Source: Xenopus tropicalis (Eukaryota; Chordata; Amphibia; Anura; Pipidae). Taken from it: 64,000 nucleotides of DNA. A program made the translations under genes and the position numbers. The DNA is taken from the NCBI RefSeq assembly GCF_000004195.4, contig NC_030677.2, forward strand, positions 116,027,036 through 116,091,035, given 5' to 3'. Below the pieces are notes generated by a model. That model was not told the DNA's origin. It saw nothing but the letters and a program-made list of their open reading frames with translations, and searched no databases. Of this stretch, positions 44,750 to 57,824 are shown piece after piece; position 1 is the first letter of the stretch; each line of letters opens with the position of its first letter.

Positions 44750-45885
44750 TTTCCTGATGTTACTGGCCCTTTAAGGCTATGGCACATTTTTTGTTTTGAT
44801 TTCTGATACTCAGTCACAGTGATTAAGCAGAAGAAGATCACTGTGGGTTGCTTACCACTGATGCAATAGAAACATTTTTAAGTAGCAATTTTCTCCTGAC
44901 ATAATCACTTGCCAACAGCTATTAGCGACTCTACCCATTAATGTCAAAAGGAAGTGCCCAGGAACGAACTTCTGCCTTTTGATCACTGCAAGTGACTAGT
45001 GTCTTTTCTCTACAGAAAATACGTATTCTCAGAATACAATGAGAGAAAAATCTGGCAATACTTTGGGGTCTGGCACCTTATGAAAGAGACCTAGATAGAA
45101 AATCATTTAAAATGCATTGCAAACTGTCAGCTCTCAGCTGGGAGACGTGACAGAAATAGCTCCACTGAATGCAATGAAATATCCACCCTAATTTCTCTTG
45201 GACTGTATCGTTATACAAAAGACAATGATGCATAATAACTAAGAGGCAGGGATTTTACACACATCTATTTGTCATTGTAAGATTATTTCACTCTGTTTTC
45301 ATGACGCGTAGGTAAATCTAGAAATAGCTTCACATTTCTAAAGATGAAAATGTGCTGACCAAGAGGAAAGAACAACCATAAAATTATGTAAGTTCCAATG
45401 CAAAATTCAGCTATCTGTTACGTCTCATGGTAAAACATATATGCTGAATAGGTCTGTGAGAGCATTCCTAATGCAGATGGGAAATTCACACTGTGGCAAA
45501 TGTGCAAAGCTGTATTTGTAAAATAGGCCAAATATCTTCCTGGGAATAATAATAATTTGTCTCTTGAAAGTTCATGTAATAACATACCGATGCCATCTAC
45601 ATGCTCTGCAATAACAAAAATGTAAGTGCTTCAAAATGAGAAAATTCATGCTTTAGCAAATATACCATATCACTGAATGCTTAGGGGTCTTTTGGCCAAG
45701 GTCTCTACAGCGGTATTTATCAATCTAAAACAAATGAACTCCTGCAAAGCAACTGTTATTCTGTATCTGTAGATTGTTTCCCTTTTTTCTTGTTTGTACA
45801 AATGCACAATCTTACACAATAGGCCATTGTGCAATAACTCCTGTTTTAATAACTAAGTTAGTAAATGCAGTACACTACTGTAGCT
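44750..45885. other. Unique sequence
   Basis: About 1.1 kb; no gene or repeat recognised; mixed composition like the candidate conserved blocks. Confidence 0.3.
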
Positions 45886-46350
45886 TTAAAGGAGACATAT
45901 ATAAAAATTAAGAATGTACCAGTAAATTATACTCCTCAAAATATAGAATTAAAGTCATGTTTTGGACTGATTTATTGAGAAATTCCACCAAAACCCCCCT
46001 AGTCCTGCCCATCCGTTCCACTTCCAGCTGCCTGAATTCTCTGGATGCGCAAGGGAGTTCTCAGTACACTGCACTGTAGGATAGGAACCAATCAGCAGCT
46101 AGGCTGAACTTATAGGGACCTGAAGCCTGTCTGTGCTTGTATGACTGCAGGGGTTTGATTGGCTATACCCTTCTGCTGTGCTTCTGGCAGGGACTGTTAG
46201 GACACTCCCACCCTTCATTTGAAACAGAGAACTGAGAGGATCTATAGGGAGCTCCAATAAAGGGGCCATTTTTACAGACTGCATTCAATTTTAGACCAAT
46301 GTGAAACTAGCACCATATATTATTCATAATTAGCTACAAAATTAGTTTTT
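45886..46350. mobile_element. Kolobok/T2-type MITE, left part
   Basis: Starts ttaaaggagacatatataaa (TTAA at 45886-45889), with a GC-richer centre containing aaccaatcagcagctagg and ttgattggctatacc. The right terminus is not found; the match fades near 46350. Confidence 0.65.
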
Positions 46351-47265
46351 TCCATTTATCCAACATGGAAAATAAACCTTTTAAATTCTTGAAAGAATTT
46401 TCCTTCTATTTTGTAAATATTATTTACAGATTGGGCCCACCAGAGAACCTGCTATCCTACTCCTATAGTGGAACATGTATTGATTTTCCATCTCAACTGC
46501 AAAATGATAATTTCTCTTTGTATTATAATTATGATCATAATAAGGGGTGCATTATATCTTATATAATCCAACAGTTTGGAAATAGTTGGTGAGAGGAGCC
46601 AGAGAAGTTAGGGAAAGTAGTGCAAAAATAGCCTAGAAAGCCTTCCACTATAGTAAAAGCCTACTGAAATCAGCTGATATTCACATATACAATATAGCTT
46701 TAAAACTAAAAACAAGACACTTTGACCTTTTTGGGACATGCAAATTACTCCTTGATGTCCCTGAGACCAGTTATGCATCCAGATCTAATGCTTTAATAGC
46801 ACAAATATGGCCTTGTAATTCAAATGTCAATGATTCATTCAACTGAAAACCAACTATTCCCTAGCACCAATATTCTCCTTTAGTTTAGATGTTAGAAAGA
46901 CCATTCATTTTTTTCAAATACAAGTGTTGACTTTATTTTCTCTAAGAGAATATACCAATTATAATTTACTCTTGATCTATCACTGTTTGGTGTATATGAT
47001 CTTCAGTTTTGATAGACTAATGTGAACCCAGTAAGATCTTAGTGTGGTCTGTTAAAACCAGTTCCCTTCCAGATGACATAAAGGCCCAAATTATTGGACA
47101 GTAATTTCAGCTACTGCTGTTTGACCACTAATAACAGTCCTAATAAGTGCCTAAAATATCATTCACAACCATTGCATTCAAGAACCCAGTGGTGCATTAC
47201 CATGGGGTTAAAGATCTTCCATACATTGTCCTATCAGTTGTCCTCACAATCATAAATAGCAAACT
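46351..47265. other. Non-coding sequence
   Basis: Possibly decayed downstream parts of the retrotransposon piece at 47270-47370 on the minus strand, but no polymerase motif can be read. Confidence 0.25.
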
Positions 47266-47269
47266 GGGG

Positions 47270-47370
47270 AAAAGTAATCAAGCATCCATAAAGTTACCTG
47301 TGGTTCCTGAATCAACAAATGCTTCAGTTGCTTTTACTTTGAAGGCTAAGTGAGTTTTAACATACTATAG
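47270..47370 (-). pseudogene. Possible Ty3/gypsy protease fragment
   Basis: On the minus strand about 22 codons read AFKVKATEAFVDSGTTGNFM, the A-x-V/I-D-S-G-(A/T)-T/S-G-N-F pattern around the catalytic aspartate of chromodomain/Ty3-gypsy proteases. Stops occur a few codons before and after. No reverse transcriptase or integrase motif follows on either side, so this is at best a tiny relic. Confidence 0.4.
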
Positions 47371-47613
47371 TATAGATACAAACCCATAGACCAGTAAACA
47401 TTTTCCTGCTCACTACAGAGGTCAAGCTTCATAAAAATTCTTGCCCCTTTCAGTTGGTTAAAACGTTAAAGGGCCAAAGGGTAATAGCTCTTTACCATAA
47501 TTTTGTTGGAGGCCTCTGTAACATGTGATAAGGACTGTGATATCTATCTTTATTCCTCACTAAGAAAATGCCTGCTCCTGCCTGGTCAGAAAAACCCACA
47601 CTGGAACTTATTC

Positions 47614-47904
47614 TTAAAAAGATACTGACACCAGAAATTATTTTCTTAATGTCTTTCATAACATTGTATTTGCCCAATGATTTTTACAACTAACTGATCC
47701 CCTATGTTCCTCTATGAGGGGGCTGCCATATTTGTCTGTTAGCATTAGAGCTCTAGCTGACAGGTTGAGAAGGGACAGTCAGGTTTAGGAAGTTACAATT
47801 ACTTACAAATGATGAACATGATGAACTTGACCTATAGGTAACTTTTAATTTACATCAATCAATATCAATATTTTGATGTTTTTTAGTGTCATTATCATGT
47901 TTAT
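47614..47904. mobile_element. Kolobok/T2-type MITE (diverged)
   Basis: Left end ttaaaaagatactgacacca and right end tttttagtgtcattatcatg pair over about 18 bp with mismatches. The centre carries agggggctgccatatttgtc. TTAA is seen only at the left. Confidence 0.55.
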
Positions 47905-47942
47905 AGGTAGAGTTTCTGCTGCTTTTTAAAAAGGGTATTATT

Positions 47943-48441
47943 TTAAAGGAGAATGCAAGTCAAAATTTAAAAAGCATACTGCCCAATAGTCCTCCTATTG
48001 TTTAGTAAAACACTTTTGGCTCACCTAATCAAATATTTACTCAGTCACACTTACTTCACATTTTCTAGAACAGGCAGCCATCTCTAAAAAGGTATTCTCC
48101 CTTCCTTTCCCTCCTTGCTTCATACTGCACATGTGTTTCCCTCCCCCCCTCCCCTCTGCCAGATCCGCTTCTGATTGGCTGGTGGGCATGTGTAGCTCAG
48201 AACAGGAGACAGGATCAAGTTGCACACATGCTCAGAGAATAGGAAGGCTGCCGCTGGCAGCCTACAGGAAGGGAAGAGAGATTTCAGTGATGTCACTGTA
48301 GTCTTCACACTGCTGTAGGCTGCCAGCACCATATCTCAGAGAAGCAAGCAGAGATCTGGGAATTTAGATATGCAGTAAGTACTTAAAAAGAATGCCTTTA
48401 GACTTACTTTTAATTTATATTAACCTTTCATTGTCCTTTAA
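47943..48441. mobile_element. Kolobok/T2-type MITE, complete, ~500 bp
   Basis: Begins ttaaaggagaatgcaagtca and ends ttcattgtcctttaa, with TTAA at 47943-47946 and 48438-48441. The centre contains a C-rich run (48140-48160), gattggctggtgggcatgtg and a cggcagcct-type inverted pair (ggctgccgctggcagcct). Frames on the minus strand are spurious. Confidence 0.85.
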
Positions 48442-50459
48442 AGGTTTGAGTTGAGAGGTATACTATACCTGGGCATGCCTACCCCACTAATTTTATTTAC
48501 ATTAGCATGTGCTTGACTGTTGCCATTTACACTGGCCTTGGGAATAAAATTAATCATACATGATCATACATGATTATTGTAGATGCTTCACTATTGAATG
48601 ATATTGTTGTCACTTCTTTTTAGGAGCCAGAGTTACGTATTTGCATCTAAAAGCAAATGAGAGATGTTTGTAAATGATTGATACTGTTAGAATAAAATAC
48701 TTATTTCATTCAATGCTATAATGCTATATACTAGTGCTAAAAAACCCTCCCCTTTACTCAAATACTACTTTGGCCTGTATAAAATATTTGACATAAATTC
48801 TTTAAGGTCAGGTAAAACACTTTGCTTAAAAACTCTTTCCACCTAAGTATTCTTACTTTCATTACATACGTTCACTGGCCATGTCCTTGACCCTTTTGCA
48901 TTTTAAATAGAGTACTAAATGTTTATTGATTCAATCCTTGTCTGCTTGCTTAGTCTTTTCACATGTGCTCTGTTGTTATGGTAACCATCTCCTCTATGAA
49001 AGAAGGATCAAAGATGTACAATTCAATACTGGTGACTTCCAGTGCAGCTTTTTCGGGAATGCCACAAAAAAGGGTTTACTAGCAATTAAATATACAATAA
49101 GTTATTGATTTTCCCATAACTAATGTGCTGCCCCACCTTTTCTGAGCTTTTAGGCTTATGGCACCCACATGCATGAAACTGCAGAGGTTCCCAGAGACAA
49201 CAGTAATGATCAAACACCCTTCTCTGAAGGCAGCTGCGTCCCATACTCTTAAATGGAACAACATTTACTTTGACAGACCCTTGTGCTGTTACGTAGGTGG
49301 GTTTAACAAAGTTGTAACTTTTCCTGCTGGGAAATAAAGGGATAATTCTAACTCCAAGCAGGCACAATACCAATTTTATAATAAAGCCAGAATCAATGAT
49401 ATGGTGAATTCCATAAATGAATACAAATATAAAGTTAACGTTGTATGAGTGTGTTTATTATAGCACAATAAAAGTAATGAGTGGCTCACCGTATAGTGAA
49501 GTTTGTGGATGTGGCAAACACACTATAAAGACTTTTCATATTAAATGGGTTGTAAACTCAAATATAATATTCTAAACAAAGAAAACAAATTTAATTCTTA
49601 GCTAACTTCCCGACATAAAACATGTTTTGATCAAAGTTTATGATTATAAAGATATTTGTAAATCTGGTTGCTAATAAAACAGAAGAGTGCCCTCTTATAT
49701 GTAACATGCATTTATTGAAGTAGGCACAGTAACTTCTAGTCCATGCAATTTTTGCCGCATAGCACTCTTTTAACTCAAAGAGCAGAGAGGATTATTTTTT
49801 AAAATTTGTACTATTTCCCCTGAAAAAGTGGGTACATATGATCAGACAAGTCCAATTGCATTTTTTAAAAACTTTGTTTCTAAAGTTTTTTTTTTTTTAC
49901 TATTGCTGCTAGACAGGAAACAGGGAATATGTGAATATTATTAGTTTCTTCTTCTTTCTATTGTCTTTTGACTACAAGAATACAGAGGGAATGATGGACT
50001 GTACACCATTTGGTTCGGCCACAGAGCCTAATGGTGTACATTTTAGCTGGCTACTCACCCTGGTTATATAGAATAATAGCTGCACATTCCAAAGTAATTT
50101 TCAGATGTGATTAATGTGTATTATACATCACCAATACAGGGTAACGACTACATTTCATTCCTTTAGTTAACCAAGAACATACAGTTGTTGCGTACTAAAC
50201 AAGTATATAATCAGACTGAGAGACAGAGCAATGATAACATATTTCAAAACACCAGTTCCTGATTTAATCTCCTAGAGCTTCATTCTGAGCTCTAAGGGAG
50301 GTGGTGAAAGAGGATCCTTCATATTACCTACTATTTGACTGGCTATTTACTTTGCATATCCTCTGTAGCTGCATTTTTCCAAACAATATAAAGATAAATT
50401 AATATGTCACTTTGGTAAGTGCTATTTTGACTATAAGGTTACACATTTTAGAGGCACTT
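48442..50459. other. Unique sequence, about 2 kb
   Basis: No gene or transposon end recognised. Overlapping minus-strand frames at 49079-49373 have no motif. Confidence 0.35.
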
Positions 50460-50960
50460 TTTAGCTTCTACACACACCCATTCATAAAAAGGGGGGGTGT
50501 AAAGGCCACATACAAGTTAAGGACAAACAAGTTATACAAACCATAGCACTGGAGTGCCCTACCTGATGACGCACTGAGGCAGTAAGGACTCAAATAAGGT
50601 AATAAACTAGGGATGTAAAAGATCCTAAGGGTTCCATTCCATAGGATGACTTTGCAGGCTGAATACTTTTCAAAATATTGAAAGAAAACTTTGCATCCAG
50701 TGGGAACAAAGTAGTAACAAAAGGGCAAGAAGATGCCAGATAAAAGGTAGGGTTGGTCTTTTAAAGTCAAGTTTAAGGAACCTGGAGAGTACACATGTTC
50801 TCAGTGAAGCAGTGTAAGTTTATTGAGACATCACAGCACAATTGAAATGCATACAGCCAACACGGGGACTGCTACCTGTTGAGGAGTACTTACTGAATAC
50901 ACTGGGAGCTACGGCAGGACTATCTATATTTGGTCTTTTAAAGCTTTGGAGAGGGGCATA
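50460..50960 (-). repeat. Suspected old LTR or similar repeat (weak)
   Basis: The stretch is GC-richer and less AT-simple than its flanks. On the minus strand it has tcaataaacttacactgct near 50815-50830, which could be a polyadenylation signal. No paired copy, primer-binding site or TG...CA ends can be defined. Confidence 0.2.
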
Positions 50961-51759
50961 CCAGGTTTGTGTTGGCACAGAGTTGATCCACAATCTTTGA
51001 TCCAGAGATTGTCAACGCTCTTATCTAAAAGAAAGAAAATGATAAAGGGGAAGAATCATGAAAAATGTTTTTATAATATTGAAAATATAAAGTCCAGACA
51101 AACATATTGACAATTTCTAGCTTCTTAAAATTTTAAAAACCAAAAAGCTTGTGCCTCGCTGCTAGCAGAGGTGTGCACACACTCACTTGCACGTGAACAG
51201 GTATCTGCCTGCAGCTGGGGGGCAGGTTAGGCTTTGGTGCATGTCAGCTTGAAAACAAAAAAGGAAAAAATAATTTAAAGTGAAATAAAATGAATTATAA
51301 CCCTGCCTAAAGCCAGTCCATGTATTCTTAAGAAATGGCCATATTTTCTGTTATCGATTAGATTGCATACATATGAATAATGACTACAATGTTATTGCAC
51401 AAACAGGAAAAAACAAGTTATTGCTCCTACAAAATGTATTTGTAAGTAATACAAAAGGCTAATTCTAGTTTTATGGGAATGTGCAAGTGGATGCCCTAAA
51501 GTTATTGTTTAACTACAACTCCCAGTTCACCTTCCAGCTCACTTGGCATGTATGTTTCAAATTACAATTACTGGGCCTTCGTGTCAAATAACTTGATTGA
51601 TGCTGCTCAGCCAATCAAAAGCAAGTAATACGTGGCTTCTTTCATGTTTTTCTCATAATTAGCCAAGAAATAATGTTCCGTGAGTGCGACAGAAAGTATA
51701 AGACAATGTAAGGGTGAATTGTGTTGAATTTTTAGACCTTCTTCAAAGTCTTTTCCTGG
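50961..51759. other. Unique sequence
   Basis: A short inverted repeat (ccacaatctttgatc / gatccagagattgt) lies near 50988-51015. No gene seen. Confidence 0.35.
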
Positions 51760-51916
51760 TTTTTCTATCAGATAGAAAAGATGTTCAGGTAGGGGTTGAA
51801 CTATAGATCCCAGTCAAGAATGGTTAGACCACCCCCACTCCTCTCTGCTCAGAAAAGCTGCCTGTAAGTACCGAGCCAAGTTAAGCAGATTCCAATTTAC
51901 AATAGTTCCCCTTTAA
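51760..51916. mobile_element. Kolobok/T2-type MITE, right end
   Basis: aagcagattccaatttacaa and tagttcccctttaa, TTAA at 51913-51916. No left terminus found. Confidence 0.45.
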
Positions 51917-53699
51917 ATTTTGATACTTCCAGGCTTGAGTTCTCTCTGGAGCAGAAACTTCTAGCTGCCTTGATGAATATAATGCTACTTGCATTTGGCA
52001 GTGCTATGTTCAAGAGAGGAGGTAGATGGCACCTCTACCTGTCCCCTAACTTCTGCATCCCCTGCTCTGTTCACCCCCTTAATGCTGTGCTTTGCAACTT
52101 ACAGTTTTCTTAGGCAGATGCACCCCCAGAGTTCATGCACCCCTTTGTACCCTTGCACTTCTGTCTACGGGATTTGTAAATGACCCCTATAGTGTCAATG
52201 TAACTTAATGTTTGGGGGACATACATGTATGAAATGTGCCTGTGTATTAGGCATCCTTTTTATTTTAGATATTTTCAAAACTGTAAAATACATTAAAATG
52301 TATTACTGTTCTTTTTATGCTACTGTATTCATTTTTGAAAGTGCAGTTATAATTTTGCAAGGTGTTAAGTGTTTTGCTGTTAAGTCCCCAAGAAAGGAAT
52401 TAGGGAATTAGTCTGTGAATTGGTGTTCTGCCATGAATGGACACAAGCCAAATTAGTCTTAACCCCACTCTACCTCTGTACAGGTGCCCAGTATGTTATA
52501 ATTCCCCAAAGCATAATCCCTAGTAGTAATGTTGGGATAGAATTAACTACAGCTGTTATCTTTAATGCTACAGAAGTGCTTCAAAATAAATATTTTACAT
52601 AAAATCCAAGCAAATAAAGTCAAATTAAATAAAGGACCTCTTTTAGGATTAAAATCAAGCTTTATTTGGGCATTCATTTTTGGAAGTAATACAGTTTTGT
52701 TTGCAGTTCCTTGAAGACATTGAAGACACCTGCTATTTTTGGCATCTATTTGTCATTAGTGATCCAGAATAAATAAAGGTAATTTATTTGCTCATGTTTC
52801 GGATGCGCAAGCAAAACTAAGTACAAGCTGAGGCATGAAGTACATCCTTTCTCCTGTTAATGATAATGATGTTATGAAGAATGACATGATAAACTAAGCT
52901 GTGGGGTTAAGCAAGGTAAGAATATAAAAAGACATGAATGGGGAATTGTAAGCACAGTGAATGGCATGTTTTAAGGACTGCATTTGTCATGATATGGGTA
53001 TTTTATAAGGACTGCAAATGAAAGCCTGTTGGAACAAGTATGTATTCATGCACAATGGCATGTTCTTGCCACTTGAAAATGGTTCTATTTAGATTTTTTT
53101 TCTTCTTCACAGTATTTTGGCACATCCAAGTAAATTACTGTTACAGCTATAATCTCATTACGCAGGTGGGTTAAAGAGATATGAGCTTTATAGAAAGCAA
53201 GAAGTTGCAATAAGACTGAGCTGGATAAGATGATGAGGTTGGCAAGGGTGACTATGTAAGGAAACACTGGTCTGTGTATATGCCTCATCACACAAGATAA
53301 AGAATTAAGGTTTTTCTTTTTCTTCTACATGCAGTTTTAATGCTATATATTTGAATGCATCTAAACAAAGAGCAATGAACGTGGAAGATTTTATGTAAAA
53401 AATAACTGCATAGTCATTTAGTTTATATTTTTAAAAGCAGATACATACAAATGTTATAAAATTTTGCTATGGGGGACCCAGAACAAAAAAAAAAAAAGAT
53501 AAAGACAGTGTGAGTAACATTAAAAGACTCACTCAATAACAATAATCTATTGAGAAATAGCCTTTGAATTTAAATTTAGCTTTCTGGAAAACTGTCTCAC
53601 ATCATTCAACTAAGGATAAGCGATAAAAAATGTGGATTTGTCATAAATATTATTTACCTTTGTAAAACTCTTTGGAAAGTTTGTTTATCAATCATATCA
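51917..53699. other. Unique sequence, possible old repeat at 51985-52190
   Basis: 51985-52190 is C-rich (acctgtcccctaacttctgc, cagatgcacccccagag) and resembles decayed repeat sequence. The rest is featureless AT-rich DNA. Open frames at 52208-52602 have no motif. Confidence 0.3.
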
Positions 53700-53735
53700 G
53701 TCTCAGCCCCAGTAGAGCTTACAGCCTAAGGCTCC
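53700..53735 (-). repeat. L2/SINE-like tail fragment
   Basis: gccccagtagagcttacagc corresponds to gccccgtagagcttacaatc in the copy at 62011-62222. Confidence 0.4.
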
Positions 53736-56054
53736 TATCACATTTACCAGAGCAATTCAGAGTCTGCTTTAACCTCGATTTAGGTCTGAATACATTGCAC
53801 ACATGTAGCACTAGCAATGTAAAATATATATTGGCAGCATATTTAATGCTTTGTAACACTATTGGACCCAGTAGTACTGGACACTACTGAGCAAAGATTC
53901 CTTAGGTGGCCACTTTAGCCCCCAGATAATTTGTATAAGTTTTACCCTCTTCTTACTTACTGCCTACTAACAAACATTTTAATATAAATGCTCGAGATGG
54001 TTGTAATGTAAACATTAGGCCAGTCTGCTAGCAACTCCAGGTTTAATATAGAATAACATGACTAAGTAGAACTTACAGTACAAGATTGGTTTTAGAATCA
54101 GTACTATCTGTGGGTTTGACCTTCTATGAAATTGCTCAAGAAATAACCTGGCCCAAAGGTGCAGATTGATCAAGAGCAAAAAACCCTGGTGAAGTGGGTG
54201 GGGGTAGCTGAGTAAGGGGGTTTCTGTTTCTAGTGCTATTAAAGGAACTGTATGCCCCTTTTTATAGAAGTACCCAACATACTTGAATGGGAGCCTAATT
54301 CTTTAGTTACCAGGAAGAGAAAACAGAGCACACAGTTCTCATTAATTTGTGCTCAGAGCGGGATGGAAAACAAGCAAGAAAAACTTTATAACCCACCTTT
54401 ACACGGAACACCACAGATGACAGCTCCTTATATGTATCCCCTAGAAACTGATCATTAAATGAGAAATATAAGACAAACTTGCTTCACTTAATCTTAATAA
54501 AAAACATGTGCAACTGTATTATAAAATAAGCCATATGTGCCAAATGGAAGCCTTAAAAACTTGTCATTTAAAGGAATGGCATTGACTTTCCTTCCGCCTT
54601 TTTTTTTTTATTTTGTTGACCTTGTTAATAAAACAAGGGGGACTTTCCAAGTGAAAAAAAAAATGTTTCCATGTTGCTTATTGAACCCATGTGCAGCTCC
54701 TAAAATAGAGCATAATGCATTAAGACTTAACCTGCATGCAGTACTTCAGGGCAGAAGCACCCAGAGGGGGTATTAGGTTGCAGCAGTTGGGTGTCCCCTG
54801 GAAATGCTCTGCATATGGGTCCCTAAGTGGTCCACTCTTGCTTTCATGGGTTAGTAATAAGCCCCAGTGTCTCTCATGGCATTACTTCATAGGCTTTCCT
54901 TAGCCAAATAAATGTTTTGATGTTCAGTCAGGTAACATGAGAAGTCTAATCAATAAATTTACATTTTAGGCTTTAGGGTTGCAATATCCCGCAGTCGCCC
55001 AACGATGGACGACTAATCTCCCCGTGTTTCCATATGACTGGCATTAACGGGAAGCTACTTAATAGTGAAGAAACTGATATGCCTGAGGTAACTGCTCCGA
55101 ACAAAAAATAATAATCCAAACCATCACAAGAACATCACCTGTATGATGATACAGGTACATCCTGTGCCCGTTGCTGCTAAAATTATATTTTTAGCTGAAA
55201 GAACTGTAGCTAGCATAAGCTCAAAAATTCAACTTTGTAGGTTAACTGTACTAAATGTTTTTACTTACATTTCAAAACAAACAAGGCTATAGCGTGCAAT
55301 TTGACATGTAATTCTTCTTTGTAGTATTATACTGTTCTTAGTAACTTTTGCTCTGGATTTGTCTCTTTTCACATAAATCAAAAGAGCTCTCATATATTCA
55401 TGTGTATTCTCCTTTTGTAAGTTGAAATAAAATTGAACTTTTAACATTCAGTCTAACTTTTTCTATTATATGTAGCTAAATAGCCATAGACAGAACTGCC
55501 AAAAGTAATGTGTAATTTGACGCAGAGAAATGACAGTTATTATGGTTTCAGCAGCTCTGGAGACACTAAAATCCATCCAGCACCATAAGGTACAAACAAT
55601 TTCATTATTAGGAGTGTTTGTAGCTTGTGGTGCTTGTGAAATTGACTATTTCAGGTTGATGTAAGTTCTAACAAGATGAAAACCCGCTCTCCACTTGCTG
55701 CCTATCTGAACAGAATCTATAGATGACAGCGGCAAATCTGCTTGGCAAAAGGGCAGACCTTCCATCTAAGCTTTATAAAATACTAGTAATCTTGCTAGTA
55801 ATCAGAAAATGAATGTTGCTGATATTTATACGCATCTTTAAAATAGTAAGTGATGATCTGGAATGGAAATTAATCAACATACGCATCTTTTTAATAGGCA
55901 GTGTAAATTCATGTTGCTTAGAAATTGAATCCATCAGGGAAGGCTGTAATGTGCATTTCTTTGGATTCTTATAATTCTTATTAACTGCAAAGTGCCTGGT
56001 AAATGGTAATCCACCCCCTATGCTCCTTAAAGCTTTTTCATGTGTCTGCACCCG
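53736..56054. other. Unique sequence, about 2.3 kb
   Basis: Possible start of a Kolobok-type end at 54239 (ttaaaggaactgtatgcc) without partner. 55440-55990 is repeat-free and even in composition. Open frames at 54252-54776 and 55773-56084 have no motif. Confidence 0.3.
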
Positions 56055-56155
56055 TAGCCATTGCTTTGGACAGGGTGCAGGCACATAAAGTGGATTTTAG
56101 CACAGAACTTCTCGAGGATGCAGTTCTGCAGTTAAATCCGCTCTGTGTGCAAAAG
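56055..56155. repeat. Palindromic element with gtgcaggcacat arms, copy 2
   Basis: cagggtgcaggcacataaag plus tggatttt, facing aaatccgctctgtgtgc. Left-arm wording is shared with 16926-17022; a second small inverted pair (gcacagaact / gcagttctgc) lies inside. Confidence 0.5.
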
Positions 56156-56223
56156 TTTTTAGGAGCGTGGGGCAGATTATTCATCTGTGTTTACTCTATA
56201 ATTACCCACTTGTGGTCATGACC

Positions 56224-56624
56224 TTAAAGGGGTAGTTCCTTTTATATTTACTTTTAGTATATTATATAGCAGTGATGCCCAATCAGTGGGTTGTGAGCAA
56301 CATATTGCTCACTAACCCCTTGGGTGTTGCTCCCAGTGGCCTAAAAGTAGGTGCTCATTTTTGAATTCCTGGCTAGGAGGAAATTGTATAAAGTTGCATA
56401 AAACCCAGTGTAAAACCAAATGGAGCCTTCTGTAGGCTGCCAGTCCATATAGGGGTTACCAAATAGCCAAATAGCTCTTATTTGCATTCCCAGGAACCTT
56501 TTCTATGCTTGCGTTGCTCCTCAACACTTTTTCCTTTCAAATGTGGCTCACTGGTATAAAAGGTTGGGGATCTCTGTTATATAGCATTATTTGCCATCCT
56601 CTTCTGCCTCTTTTCAGCAATAAG
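56224..56624. mobile_element. Kolobok/T2-type MITE, left part, interrupted by a hAT-type element
   Basis: Starts ttaaaggggtagttcctttt (TTAA at 56224-56227) and continues tttacttttagtatattata. After the hAT-type insertion it resumes with gcattatttgccatcctctt and fades at about 56624. The right terminus is missing. Confidence 0.75.
56270..56576. mobile_element. hAT-type MITE, 307 bp, with perfect 8-bp target duplication
   Basis: Starts cagtgatgcccaatcagtgg and ends ggttggggatctctg, an imperfect inverted pair. It is flanked by ttatatag on both sides (56262-56269 and 56577-56584). Internal words are ttgggtgttgctcccagtgg and ctgtaggctgccagtcca. Non-coding. Confidence 0.92.
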
Positions 56625-57645
56625 GTAATTTTGTTAATGTACACTGGATTGTCATTTTTGCAGCATACTGCATAACATGTTGCTGATTTACCTCACTAAT
56701 TCTAAATTTGGATCATATTCCTGTATGCACTAACTTTTTGTGGAAATAATGTTAAACTGGCTGTGAGAATGCAAATTACTTCTTCATTCATATTTTTAGA
56801 TATTGTAAATTAAATGAGACATCCCTAATCCTGAAGACAGAATAAGAGATTAAGTATAATGGAGGCAGAGAAAAATATAAAGAAACTTTATAATAATAAT
56901 AGAGATTTGTGTTAAGAGAGGTGCACTTTCCAGTTCGCTGCCTGCTACCAGTAGAGTTGAGTTAAACAGTATAAATCCTCTTTAAATCCCTTATCGTTTC
57001 TTGGCTGCTAGAGGCCTGGAGTCATTTACTTTACAATTCACGAAATGACCGATCTGTTCTCTTTCTCAGGCTCAGTTACATGTTATACCTTTTGCTTTCA
57101 TTACTTGTGTAGGCCATGGATAATGATTTCTATACCACCTACCAGTGTTCATCTTTAATAAGTGTCTATGCTTTGGTTTTAAATCTATTCTTGGCTAAGT
57201 CTTTCTTAAAAATTCAAATACAATGTCTTCAAATTTCCTTTCAATATTTGCTTTGATCGGTTGAATGAACATGTTTTGCTGTATAAGCTACTCTTACTTA
57301 TTTTTTTCAAGTTTTTTCCCATGGTCCCTAGCACCCTTGCTCCTGTCACACATAGGTTATATTAAAACAAATCAAGGTGCACTTATGTGATAAGATTGTG
57401 CTTAATGTTTTATATGTGGATACACTTCAGTGTTATGATTTTTAAGAAGAGCTATAATAAAAGGCACAAGGTTTTCCAAGGTGCACTTAGCAGCCAATAA
57501 AATACTTAAGTAGGTGACCAGTACATTCTAGCTTCTATTGGTGACTAGACCAACAGCAGACTTTGCACCTTTCATGACATAATCCCCTTAGATAATAATA
57601 ATTAACTTTAAAAAAAAGGTCTGCAGGACACTTCTGTGGAAAATG
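56625..57645. other. Unique sequence
   Basis: About 1 kb without gene or transposon end. Confidence 0.35.
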
Positions 57646-57824
57646 TAGCGATGAGTGAATTTTTTAGCCAGGCATGAAATTGCTAAGAAATTCCACATTT
57701 CGCCATTGGCAAATTTTTTCACGAAACTGTCTCAAAAAAGTTGTGCGGTAGCCAAATTTCAAGAATTTTTTGCAAATTTTTCAGCAGTTGGAGAAGCAAA
57801 ATGTGACAGATTCACTCAGCACTA
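57646..57824. mobile_element. MITE with tagtgatgagcgaat termini, copy 3
   Basis: tagcgatgagtgaatttttt and acagattcactcagcacta at the ends; agccaggcatgaaattgc and catttcgccattggcaaatt inside. Shortest copy of the family here. Confidence 0.75.

Noticed and set aside
47147..47353. 68-codon plus-strand frame
   Set aside because: It overlaps the antisense of the possible protease fragment and has no motif of its own.
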